A stretch of 17,908 nucleotides of DNA. It comes from Smithella sp. UBA2180 (GTDB lineage Bacteria; Desulfobacterota; Syntrophia; Syntrophales; Smithellaceae). Positions 1-7,010 of the stretch are shown here, one piece after another. The DNA lies in NCBI GenBank assembly GCA_002327415.1, contig DCVU01000186.1, positions 1 to 17,908 of the forward strand. The letters are read 5' to 3'. Both the position numbers and the translations under genes were made by a program. Within the stretch, counting starts at the first letter, position 1, and each line of letters opens with the position of its first letter. The notes under the pieces were generated by a model. The model worked only from the letters and a program-made list of their open reading frames with translations, did not search any database and was not told the origin of the DNA.

Positions 1-90
1 ATAAAGCAATTAACGAATTGGTATTATATTTGCAGATAATTTTAGGACTAATGACATAAAAAAATTGCTAAAAGAAAAGAGAATGGCAAT

Positions 91-1497
91 ATGAGTATGA
101 AGGATCAATCTCTCCGGGTATTAATAGTTGAGGATTTGGAAGACGATTTGTTGCTTATAATCCGTGAGCTGAAAAAAGGCGGATATAATCCGGTGTATGA
201 ACGGGTGGAAACCGCCTCCGCAATGAAAAAAACCATCGAAGAGAAGCAATGGGACATCATCCTTTGCGATTACGAAATGCCGAATTTCAATGTTCCTTCA
301 GCCATTGCCGTATTAAAAGAAGCAAATATCGACCTTCCTATCATCATTGTATCCGGAGCTATCGGCGAAGAAACGGCAATAGAATGTATGCGTTTAGGCG
401 CCCGGGATTATATCATGAAGAGTAAATTGTCCCGTCTTTGTCCGACTATAGCCAGAGAATTAGAAGATGCAGAAGCTAAAAACAGGCAAAAGCAGGTGAA
501 ATCCCAAAGAGAATCTGCGATCGAAGAGATGCGTCAGAGTGAGGAAAAATATCGAACCATTCTTGAGACCTTTCAAGAGGCCTATTTCGAGGTTGATCTT
601 GCCGGTAACTTTATCTTTTTCAATGATCCATTGTGCCGAATCACTGGCTACTCTAAAGAAGAATTGACGGGTATGAATCACAAGCAGTTTACAGACAAAG
701 AAACCTCCGAAGAAGTTCTTCAAGCGTTTAATAAAGTTTACAACACAGGGGAACCCCTGGAAGAATTTGATTGGCAGATTATAAGAAAAGATGGAGCCAA
801 AAGATACCTTGAAGCATCTGCATCGTTACAAAAAAATCCATCAGGTAAACCAACAGGGATTAGAGGAATTATACGTGACATCACTAAGCACAAGCGGGAG
901 GCGGAGAAATTTCAACGTACATTTGAAAATCTCCAGAAGGCTATTGATGCGACCCTCCAAGTCATGGTATCTGCAGTAGAGGTCAGAGATCCCTATACGC
1001 ATGGTCACCAGCTGCGGTCTGCAAATCTGGCATGTGCCATAGCCACTGAAATGGGACTAGCTCAAGATAAAAAGGATGGAATCCGCGTGGCGGGTTCCAT
1101 CTATGACATCGGGAAATTATCCATACCCGCGCAGATATTAACCAAACCTACCAAGCTGACAAGCGTCGAAGTTGAGATGATTAAAGAACACTGCTGGAGT
1201 GGATATGAGATGCTCAAGAATGTGGAATCTCCATGGCCGCTGGCACAAATCGTTTATCAACATCATGAACGGATGAATGGTTCAGGATATCCCAAAAATC
1301 TGAAGGGAGATGAAATTCTCATGGAGGCCCGCGTTCTTGCCGTTTCCGATGTCATGGAATCCATGGCGGCCCTACGTCCCTATCGTCCGGCTTTAGGTAT
1401 GGAGGTAGCCCTTGAAGAGATCAAGCAAAATAAGGGCATCCTTTATGATAATGATGTCGCAGATACCTGCCTGAGACTATTTCGGGAGAAAAGCTGA
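91..1497 (+). CDS. Response regulator with REC, PAS and HD-GYP-like output domain
   Basis: A 468-residue cytoplasmic signalling protein. Residues about 8-125 form a receiver domain, with acidic residues near E14/D15, the likely phospho-acceptor D60 (in ILCDYEMP) and a conserved lysine near 110. Residues about 150-270 form a PAS domain ending in the usual RDITKHK junction. Residues about 285-455 are an HD-GYP-type phosphohydrolase domain with IGK, HHER (391-394), GYP (399-401) and a late metal-site Asp (D420, VSDV). HD-GYP proteins normally hydrolyse c-di-GMP. Here the HD dyad reads YD (Y338-D339) and the usual HHERxDGxGYP has Asn for Asp at 396, so catalysis is uncertain. H367, H391 and H392 remain. 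No transmembrane segment is seen. The ATG at 91 has only a weak purine-rich stretch upstream, and no better start is visible. The domain calls are firm; enzymatic activity is not. Confidence 0.9.
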   Translation: MSMKDQSLRVLIVEDLEDDLLLIIRELKKGGYNPVYERVETASAMKKTIEEKQWDIILCDYEMPNFNVPSAIAVLKEANIDLPIIIVSGAIGEETAIECMRLGARDYIMKSKLSRLCPTIARELEDAEAKNRQKQVKSQRESAIEEMRQSEEKYRTILETFQEAYFEVDLAGNFIFFNDPLCRITGYSKEELTGMNHKQFTDKETSEEVLQAFNKVYNTGEPLEEFDWQIIRKDGAKRYLEASASLQKNPSGKPTGIRGIIRDITKHKREAEKFQRTFENLQKAIDATLQVMVSAVEVRDPYTHGHQLRSANLACAIATEMGLAQDKKDGIRVAGSIYDIGKLSIPAQILTKPTKLTSVEVEMIKEHCWSGYEMLKNVESPWPLAQIVYQHHERMNGSGYPKNLKGDEILMEARVLAVSDVMESMAALRPYRPALGMEVALEEIKQNKGILYDNDVADTCLRLFREKS

Positions 1498-1589
1498 CGA
1501 CGTCATAACCTGTAATCACCAATTAAACAAAACCTGAATATATCGCTGATAACAATCTGTAGACGATATCTTGTTTCGTAAAGATTTCA

Positions 1590-1618
1590 TTGACATTCAT
1601 GACCGTTCTTCTTATAAT
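1590..1618 (+). promoter_or_regulatory. Consensus sigma-70 promoter for the PAS-GGDEF gene
   Basis: TTGACA at 1590-1595, a 17-bp spacer, and TATAAT at 1613-1618: both hexamers match consensus exactly. Transcription would start near 1625, leaving a leader of about 55 nt before the GTG at 1680. The -35 box coincides with a TTG that could otherwise be read as an in-frame start, which argues against that start. Confidence 0.85.
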
Positions 1619-1666
1619 CCCGCCCATTAAAAGTAATGTCTTATCAAGCATCAAAATAAATCAAAC

Positions 1667-1673
1667 AAAGAGG
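1667..1673 (+). promoter_or_regulatory. Shine-Dalgarno site that fixes the GTG start at 1680
   Basis: AAAGAGG lies 6 nt before GTG 1680. Neither the in-frame TTG at 1590 nor the ATG at 1599 has a comparable site, and both would sit in or before the promoter. Confidence 0.7.
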
Positions 1674-1679
1674 CCAATT

Positions 1680-2990
1680 GTGAAATCAATAAGCAAAACA
1701 AAACAACAGCTAATCGATGAATTGGAAGCTCTGCAGGAAAGAGTTTTAGAAATCGAATCTTTTGACTTTGGTTTAAAGACAACAAGGTATGAATTTGGTA
1801 AAAAAATAGGGGAATACTTCCCGCAAATGCAACATATGGACGAGGCCATTTACGTTATTTTTGATCGGAAGTACGAATTCGTCAATGAGAAATTTGCCGA
1901 AATGTTTGGTTATTTGCCGGAAGAGGTTTGCAACCAGACATTTGATCCGATGACATTGATCGCTCCGGAAAGCCGTCGTTTTATCAGGGAGAAACACAGG
2001 CATGGTGCTCACGGCGAATTTATGGTTGATCAGTATGAGTTTGCCGCTATGGATAAAGATGGCACAAGAATAGATTGTGAAACGTTTGTTATGTTTGTTC
2101 CATATAAATGGGGGGTTGCCGTTCACGGGATGCTCCGGAATATAACTGTACGCAAGCGAATCGATGAAGAACTGCAAAGAAACCGCAGTGACTTGCAGGT
2201 TGTATTGAATTCCATACCAACAAGCATTTTTTATCAGGACAAGAATCATCGATTTATGCAGGCAAACAAGGCTTTCTGTAAATTCCTTGGGTTTTCGATG
2301 GAACAAATCATCGGAAAAACATTAGCCGATATTTTCCCAAATCTACCGGTGGAGCAGCTTTCTCATCTTTTTGAAATGAATAATAAAGTCATAAACTCCG
2401 GCCATTCGGACCGGGGGTTTATTGAAGTTTTTCCATCTATTCGAGGAAGACGATGGATTCAAAACGACCGGACTCCCTATCGAGATGAGCGGGGGAATAT
2501 CATTGGAGTAATCTGTCTGGCTATTGATATCAGCGAATTAAGAGAAACGGAAGATAAACTACGCTACTTGAGCTTTTACGACGTATTGACCGGTCTTTAT
2601 AACCGGGCCTATTTCGAAGACGAAATATCCAGATTGGAAAACAGCAGACAGCTTCCAATTACTTTTATCAGCATTAAGCTGGAAGACCTGAAATCTGTTA
2701 ATGATCATTACGGTATCGACACAGGAAACGATTTATTGCGACAAACAGCAAAAGTTTTGAAAACATTTCGTACTGAAGATGTTGTCGCTAGAATTAGTGG
2801 CGACAGATTTGCAGCTCTCCTGCCTCTTTCGGATAAGTCCTTCGGAGAAAACGCTCTAGTCCGGCTTAAGGAAGCTCTTGCTTTACACAATAAAAATCAC
2901 GCTGGGACACCGCCATTGAAATTGTCATTTAGTGCTGAAACAGTCACTCACCCCCAGGAAATGCGTCACATCTTAAAGTTAACGGGTTGA
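1680..2990 (+). CDS. PAS-PAS protein with degenerate, C-terminally short GGDEF domain
   Basis: About 436 residues from the GTG start. An N-terminal helix (SKTKQQLIDELEALQERV) is typical of PAS sensor proteins of this kind. PAS 1 spans about residues 50-160 and PAS 2 about 170-290; the rest is GGDEF-like (starts YDVLTGLYNRAYF). Several catalytic features are lost: the signature reads SGDRF (373-377) instead of GG(D/E)EF, and the metal-binding Asp of the usual DID motif is Lys (IKLED, K333). The end of the domain, where ADxALYxAK is expected, is missing. The inhibitory-site motif RxxD (RTED, 364-367) is kept at the standard five-residue distance from the signature. It is therefore unlikely to make c-di-GMP but could bind it. 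The frame is open back to a TTG at 1590, but the promoter and ribosome-binding site favour 1680. A hairpin region follows the stop. Confidence 0.88.
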   Translation: MKSISKTKQQLIDELEALQERVLEIESFDFGLKTTRYEFGKKIGEYFPQMQHMDEAIYVIFDRKYEFVNEKFAEMFGYLPEEVCNQTFDPMTLIAPESRRFIREKHRHGAHGEFMVDQYEFAAMDKDGTRIDCETFVMFVPYKWGVAVHGMLRNITVRKRIDEELQRNRSDLQVVLNSIPTSIFYQDKNHRFMQANKAFCKFLGFSMEQIIGKTLADIFPNLPVEQLSHLFEMNNKVINSGHSDRGFIEVFPSIRGRRWIQNDRTPYRDERGNIIGVICLAIDISELRETEDKLRYLSFYDVLTGLYNRAYFEDEISRLENSRQLPITFISIKLEDLKSVNDHYGIDTGNDLLRQTAKVLKTFRTEDVVARISGDRFAALLPLSDKSFGENALVRLKEALALHNKNHAGTPPLKLSFSAETVTHPQEMRHILKLTG

Positions 2991-2998
2991 TCAGATTA

Positions 2999-3098
2999 GG
3001 GGCCGTTAAGAAATAACTGTTACATTTCTATCCATTTCGTTACGGCCCCTTATGCCGGTTATGATATCAAAATGTTACAGTTATTATTGAACAACGGC
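2999..3098. repeat. Two overlapping, mutually exclusive inverted repeats after the PAS-GGDEF gene
   Basis: Eight nt after the stop, GGGGCCGT (2999-3006) pairs perfectly with ACGGCCCC (3042-3049). The same left arm can instead join a longer hairpin: GCCGTT (3002-3007) with AACGGC (3093-3098), AATAACTGT (3012-3020) with ACAGTTATT (3077-3085), and ACATTT (3022-3027) with AAATGT (3070-3075). No clean T-run follows either hairpin. It may act as a 3'-end structure, or it may be a remnant of a palindromic element. Confidence 0.6.
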
Positions 3099-3144
3099 TT
3101 AGTTCCAGGGCTGGTGGTAAAGATATCTGAATAACGCTATCTTT

Positions 3145-3204
3145 GGTGGATCTGTTAATTCAGTAGGGCGCGGTCCCCGAACGCCCCGCCGTGTTTCGGA
3201 CTGC
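3145..3204. repeat. Partial copy of dispersed palindromic element (copy 1)
   Basis: GGTGGATCTGTTAAT (3145-3159), AGTAGGGCGCG (3162-3172) and TTTCGGACTGC (3194-3204) occur in the same order and orientation as in the larger element at 7971-8155 (7999-8013, 8031-8041, 8083-8093). The first block differs by one base and the other two are identical. This copy is shorter, lacks the outer palindromic arms and carries a different GC-rich filler. It lies just beyond the 3' end of prsR. Confidence 0.6.
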
Positions 3205-3222
3205 GAGGCCTGCCCGGCGTAT

Positions 3223-3353
3223 GAGACTGTGTCGCAATAGGGGAAACTGTCATTCCGAACGAATGTGAGGAATCTTAACATGTTAATATTATTGATCATC
3301 AAGATTTCTCCCTGCGGTCGAAATGACAAAAAAACGAATTGCGACACAGTCTC
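3223..3353. mobile_element. MITE-like palindromic element with 16-bp perfect terminal inverted repeats
   Basis: GAGACTGTGTCGCAAT (3223-3238) is repeated in perfect inverse at 3338-3353. Inner arms GTCATT (3249-3254) and AATGAC (3322-3327) extend the symmetry. The interior has the REP-like pattern found in many bacterial genomes, with phrases resembling cattccgaacgaatgtgagg and its partner ending in cggtcgaaatgac. The whole unit is 131 bp, has no transposase, and could fold on either strand. Any short reading frame across it (for example one reading FRPQGEI on the minus strand) is most likely an artefact. Confidence 0.75.
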
Positions 3354-3416
3354 GGTATGCCTGGGAATGCCGGGGAGGACATTAAATGTTTTATTTACTA
3401 CTGTTTTAACAAAAAT

Positions 3417-4772
3417 TTACTTGGTGGGAATGCCTAATTTTTCCATTAAATCATATAAAGTAGGACGGCTGATTCCCAGATCAGAGGCCGCTTTCGTTAG
3501 ATTATTTTCATTTCGCGCAATAGCTTTTAAAATGAGATCCTTCTCCAATATTTCGCGAGCATCTTTGAGCACAAGGCACTCTTTACCGCCTGCGGTTGAC
3601 TCAATTTCCAAGTCTTCCGGTGTAATTTTTTTACCTTCAGACATAATTACGGCTCGTTTTATCCGGTTCTCCAATTCCCGGACATTTCCGGGCCAGGAGT
3701 AGCGCACAATGGATTCAATAGCCTGGCTGCTGAATCCTTTAATTTTTTTTCTGATTTCACCTGTATATCGATCCAGAAAAGTTTTAGCTAGGAGGACAAC
3801 ATCGGCATTTCTTTCCCGCAATGCCGGAAGAGAAATCTTTACAACGTTTAAACGATAATATAAATCCCCCCGGAAAGTTGCATTTTTCATTGCTTCTTCA
3901 AGATCACGATTGGTCGCCGCCAAAACTCGCGTGTCCACTTCTATTTGTTCTCTGCCTCCTACACGTTCTATAGTTTTTTCTTGAAGAAAACGAAGCAGTT
4001 TTACCTGAAGTGTCAACGGAAGATCGCCAATTTCATCAAGAAAAAGAGTCCCTCCTTCAGCCATTTCAAATCTTCCTTTGCGCTGAGCATGCGCGCCGGT
4101 AAATGTTCCTTTCTCATGGCCGAAAAGCTCACTTTCAATAAGATTTTCAGGAATGGCGCCGCAATTGATAGGAATAAAAGGCTTGGACCTGCGAATACTC
4201 AGCTTATGAATTGCCCGGGCAACCAGTTCTTTGCCGGTACCGCTTTCGCCCGTTATTAAAACAGGTGCGTCGGTTGTTGCCACTTTGCGAATGGTGGAAA
4301 AGACATCCTGCATTTTCGGGGAAGTTCCGATCATGTCTTCAAAAGTGTCGCCGCTTAAACGATGCCGCAACTCACGTTGCTCCTGTTCCAGTTGAAAAAC
4401 ATGGAATGCCCGCCGCAGCACAACTTTCAGTTCGTCTAATTCAATCGGTTTGTAAAAGAAGTCGTATGCGCCTTTTTCGACAGCGCGCAGTGCATGTTCT
4501 TTTTCAGCGCGTCCGGTTATGATAATAACTTTTGTGTTGTTGTATCCATCAAGGATATGGTCCAGAACAGTGAATCCTTCTTCGACACCGGCGGGATTTG
4601 GCGGCAGACCCAGATCCAGGGTGACTACGGCCGGCTGCTCCTTATTTATAATGGCGATGGCGCTTTGCCGGTCTTCAGCCAGATAAATATTATAGTCCGC
4701 CGTTAACGCCCATTTCATCTGAGTACGCAGATCTTCATCATCATCAATTATTAATAGTTTTGACTTTCGCAA
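3417..4772 (-). CDS. prsR: PEP-CTERM-associated sigma-54 response regulator PrsR
   Basis: A 451-residue NtrC-type regulator, predicted cognate partner of the adjacent kinase PrsK. The receiver domain (about 5-125) has the DDD acidic cluster (10-12), phospho-acceptor D53 (TLDLGLPPN) and K108. The AAA+ domain (about 146-385) has Walker A GESGTGKE (175-182) and Walker B LFLDEIGD (243-250), with the arginine-finger region RGDLYYRLNV at 301-310. A C-terminal Fis-type helix-turn-helix covers about 424-447 (KAASDLGISRPTLYDLMEK). The architecture and the receiver-linker wording match the PEP-CTERM-box regulator family. The sigma-54 contact loop reads GTFTGA (222-227) instead of GAFTGA. The start is TTG at 4772, with GAGG about 7 nt upstream. 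It begins 18 bp after prsK ends and is the last gene of the exosortase block. Family members are thought to activate exopolysaccharide/PEP-CTERM genes. Confidence 0.93.
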   Translation of the reverse strand: MRKSKLLIIDDDEDLRTQMKWALTADYNIYLAEDRQSAIAIINKEQPAVVTLDLGLPPNPAGVEEGFTVLDHILDGYNNTKVIIITGRAEKEHALRAVEKGAYDFFYKPIELDELKVVLRRAFHVFQLEQEQRELRHRLSGDTFEDMIGTSPKMQDVFSTIRKVATTDAPVLITGESGTGKELVARAIHKLSIRRSKPFIPINCGAIPENLIESELFGHEKGTFTGAHAQRKGRFEMAEGGTLFLDEIGDLPLTLQVKLLRFLQEKTIERVGGREQIEVDTRVLAATNRDLEEAMKNATFRGDLYYRLNVVKISLPALRERNADVVLLAKTFLDRYTGEIRKKIKGFSSQAIESIVRYSWPGNVRELENRIKRAVIMSEGKKITPEDLEIESTAGGKECLVLKDAREILEKDLILKAIARNENNLTKAASDLGISRPTLYDLMEKLGIPTK

Positions 4773-4790
4773 AATAATACCTCGTCACTT

Positions 4791-6908
4791 CTATTCACGG
4801 CTTTTGCCAAGAGGCAGCAGTATTTTGAATATGGTTCCTTTGCCTTCTTCGCTTTCCACGTTAAGCTTTCCGCCATGCGCATCCACAATAGTTTTGCAAT
4901 GATAAAGGCCAATGCCCATCCCCTGCTTCTTTGTTGTCTGAAAAGGACGGAAAAGATTTTTCTCCATAAATTCTTTAGAAATTCCGCAGCCGGTATCGCT
5001 TACGGAAATTTCCACCCAGTTATCCTGAAAACTTGTAGCAACAGAAATTTGACCATCTTTTCCCATCGCATCGTATGCATTCATGAGCAGATTTTCAAGT
5101 ACTTTGTGCATTTGTTCCTGATCTATGGGAATGAGCGGCATGTTGTGATCGAAATTCTGACGTACCTGAACCTTTACATATTCTTTCGCATCGTAGATAG
5201 CTGCGGTTATCAGGTCATTTATATTTGTTTCGCGAAAGGAAAGATCAATTTTCTGGCTTAAGAGAGACAGGCGGCTGCTCATCTTGTTAATTTTGGACAC
5301 ACTTTGAGAAATAGTTTTCAGCGCATCCGTACGAAATTCCGGGTTATCCATATGCAGGGGCAGGTTTTGCGTCACCAGAGACAGTTTTGACGCCAGATTT
5401 TTCAAATCATGCATAAAAAAAGCCGACATGGTTTGAAACGCCTCTTGTTCCCTGATCTGGCGCAGACGTTCGGAAAGTCTCATGCCCAATAAAGCGGCCG
5501 CGGTCTGATCGGAAATAGTTTTAATCAGTTCCGATTCTTCAAATGTAAGCGATTCATAAAATACTTTTTCGCTTAAGGTCATTATTCCAATTAGATTACC
5601 TGCGGCATTAAGAGGAACATAGTAGCGGATGCGTGATTCCCTGGTTTCCAATTTATAGGTATGTACCAGATCAGAAACCCAGTCATCTTCGCGCCCTTTC
5701 AAATCCAGCGGCATGTTTTGATTGGTCATAGCGCGGATCATCTTAGTTCCTCCTTCTTTGAAAAATTGCATTTCTTCAATCTGGTCTGCGGTAAATACCG
5801 TTGATCCGCCAAAAGATAATTGCTCCTGCTTTTCATCAACAAGCCAGATGCTGACGGAAAGAATTTCCAGTGTATCCGACACCATCTTAACAATAATATT
5901 ACACAGCTCGTTAGTTTTTGTGACAGAGGCAGTTTTCTGGGTGAAGTCTTCCCATATTTTTTGATAATCGTATTGCGGACGCTTAAAATGCCGGCTGATG
6001 AAACGTTTCCGTTTTGTTCGCAGCCGGTCGGAAAGCAGAAAAGTAGCCAGAACAATCATCGTAACAAAAACCAGGAAGATGACCAGATTGATATTCTTAA
6101 GCCATTCGAAATGCACTGAAATCCAAGCAATCATTCCCAGTGATATAAAATATGCGCCGACAATCAGGATAGTGAAGGAAGTGTAGAGAAACTGGTGTGA
6201 AAGCTGAATACTGGCACTCAGCGGCTTGCCACGAAACAGTGCCCGGAAAATAAAAATGTCGGCCACTAGAAGAGCGCCCAGATCAACCACATAAAGACCC
6301 GTGTCCACACCGTTGAAGAGGACAACCTGACTGTCCGTAAAAATCCGTATTCCAAAAATACTGCCTATACCCAGAAACATGAATTTGGTCTGCCAGCGAA
6401 TGTGGCCGGTAGCATGACGGAAAGTTCTTTCCAGATTCATGAGAATGGCAATGGATATTATAATCGAGATGATATGCCACAGATAACCGGACCATCCTAT
6501 CCGGATAAAGAAAGTTGGCGAATTTTGCGGCGCCAGAACTAAAGAAATAAAGTCATTATTAAAAAGAGTAATCAGGAAAAGCGGCGCGGCAGCCGCCAGC
6601 AGTAAAACCCACTTCCATTTAGATATTTGTTCGAGAAAGTTTGCGCGGGCAAAGCTGATGCTGAACAACAGCCAGGCCGCCGGCACAAGAGAGGATATAA
6701 TAAACAACAGCCACTGCCGGGAAAGGAATTCCGATAAAGTGTTGGACTGATAAACAAGACCGGTTAGAGCCGCCTCCCCGGACAAAAGCAGCATGCCGAA
6801 GGCAAATATACCCTGAACAAGGGAACGCGGCCCGCGGTAAATGCCGATGGCAATCACTACAATAGTAACACTCGCCGCCAAAAAAGAAAGCCCAACATTA
6901 AAAGCCAT
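4791..6908 (-). CDS. prsK: PEP-CTERM system histidine kinase PrsK
   Basis: A 705-residue membrane sensor kinase. The first 295 residues hold about eight hydrophobic segments typical of the PrsK N-terminus. A GAF domain follows (about 315-475), then a dimerisation/phospho-acceptor helix with MHDLKN (H500 the likely phosphorylated His). The ATPase domain has the N box ENLLMNAYDAM (605-615), G1 SDTGCGIS (637-644), F box LFRPFQTTKK (652-661), G2 GMGIGLYH (663-670) and a C-terminal GTIFKILLPL (691-700). All catalytic boxes look intact. It should phosphorylate PrsR, encoded 18 bp downstream. The ATG at 6908 has a weak GGA-type site upstream. The 102-bp gap after the exosortase gene contains a palindrome (6940-6955), so prsK may be partly uncoupled from it. 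The signal sensed is unknown. Confidence 0.93.
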   Translation of the reverse strand: MAFNVGLSFLAASVTIVVIAIGIYRGPRSLVQGIFAFGMLLLSGEAALTGLVYQSNTLSEFLSRQWLLFIISSLVPAAWLLFSISFARANFLEQISKWKWVLLLAAAAPLFLITLFNNDFISLVLAPQNSPTFFIRIGWSGYLWHIISIIISIAILMNLERTFRHATGHIRWQTKFMFLGIGSIFGIRIFTDSQVVLFNGVDTGLYVVDLGALLVADIFIFRALFRGKPLSASIQLSHQFLYTSFTILIVGAYFISLGMIAWISVHFEWLKNINLVIFLVFVTMIVLATFLLSDRLRTKRKRFISRHFKRPQYDYQKIWEDFTQKTASVTKTNELCNIIVKMVSDTLEILSVSIWLVDEKQEQLSFGGSTVFTADQIEEMQFFKEGGTKMIRAMTNQNMPLDLKGREDDWVSDLVHTYKLETRESRIRYYVPLNAAGNLIGIMTLSEKVFYESLTFEESELIKTISDQTAAALLGMRLSERLRQIREQEAFQTMSAFFMHDLKNLASKLSLVTQNLPLHMDNPEFRTDALKTISQSVSKINKMSSRLSLLSQKIDLSFRETNINDLITAAIYDAKEYVKVQVRQNFDHNMPLIPIDQEQMHKVLENLLMNAYDAMGKDGQISVATSFQDNWVEISVSDTGCGISKEFMEKNLFRPFQTTKKQGMGIGLYHCKTIVDAHGGKLNVESEEGKGTIFKILLPLGKSRE

Positions 6909-6939
6909 GATTCATCCGCAACTTTTATTTTTGTATTGT

Positions 6940-6955
6940 CCTCCACCAGCGGAGG
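6940..6955. repeat. Palindrome between exosortase gene and prsK
   Basis: CCTCCACCAGCGGAGG forms a short near-perfect hairpin. With the following ATATGAA it matches 8138-8160 (CCTCCGCCAGCGGAGG ACATGAA) at 21 of 23 positions, so it is a dispersed palindrome, not a chance stem. It could attenuate or process the exosortase-prsK transcript. Confidence 0.55.
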
Positions 6956-7010
6956 ATATGAAATTGAAATTATTCCTGATGCGATACAATCTCTCCACAC
7001 GTAAAAATTA

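Noticed and set aside
1590..1679. N-terminal extension of the PAS-GGDEF protein from TTG 1590
   Set aside because: The TTG is the -35 box of a perfect promoter; a good ribosome-binding site precedes GTG 1680 instead.
3099..3347. 82-residue minus-strand reading frame containing FRPQGEI
   Set aside because: It lies across the inverted-repeat element and GC-rich repeat DNA. Such frames recur wherever this palindrome occurs and show no domain or ribosome-binding site.
3223..3353. CRISPR-like repeat
   Set aside because: There is one inverted pair, not a regularly spaced series of direct repeats, and no cas gene is present.
3265..3702. 145-residue plus-strand reading frame
   Set aside because: It is antisense to the 3' end of prsR plus the MITE-like element; there is no family resemblance.
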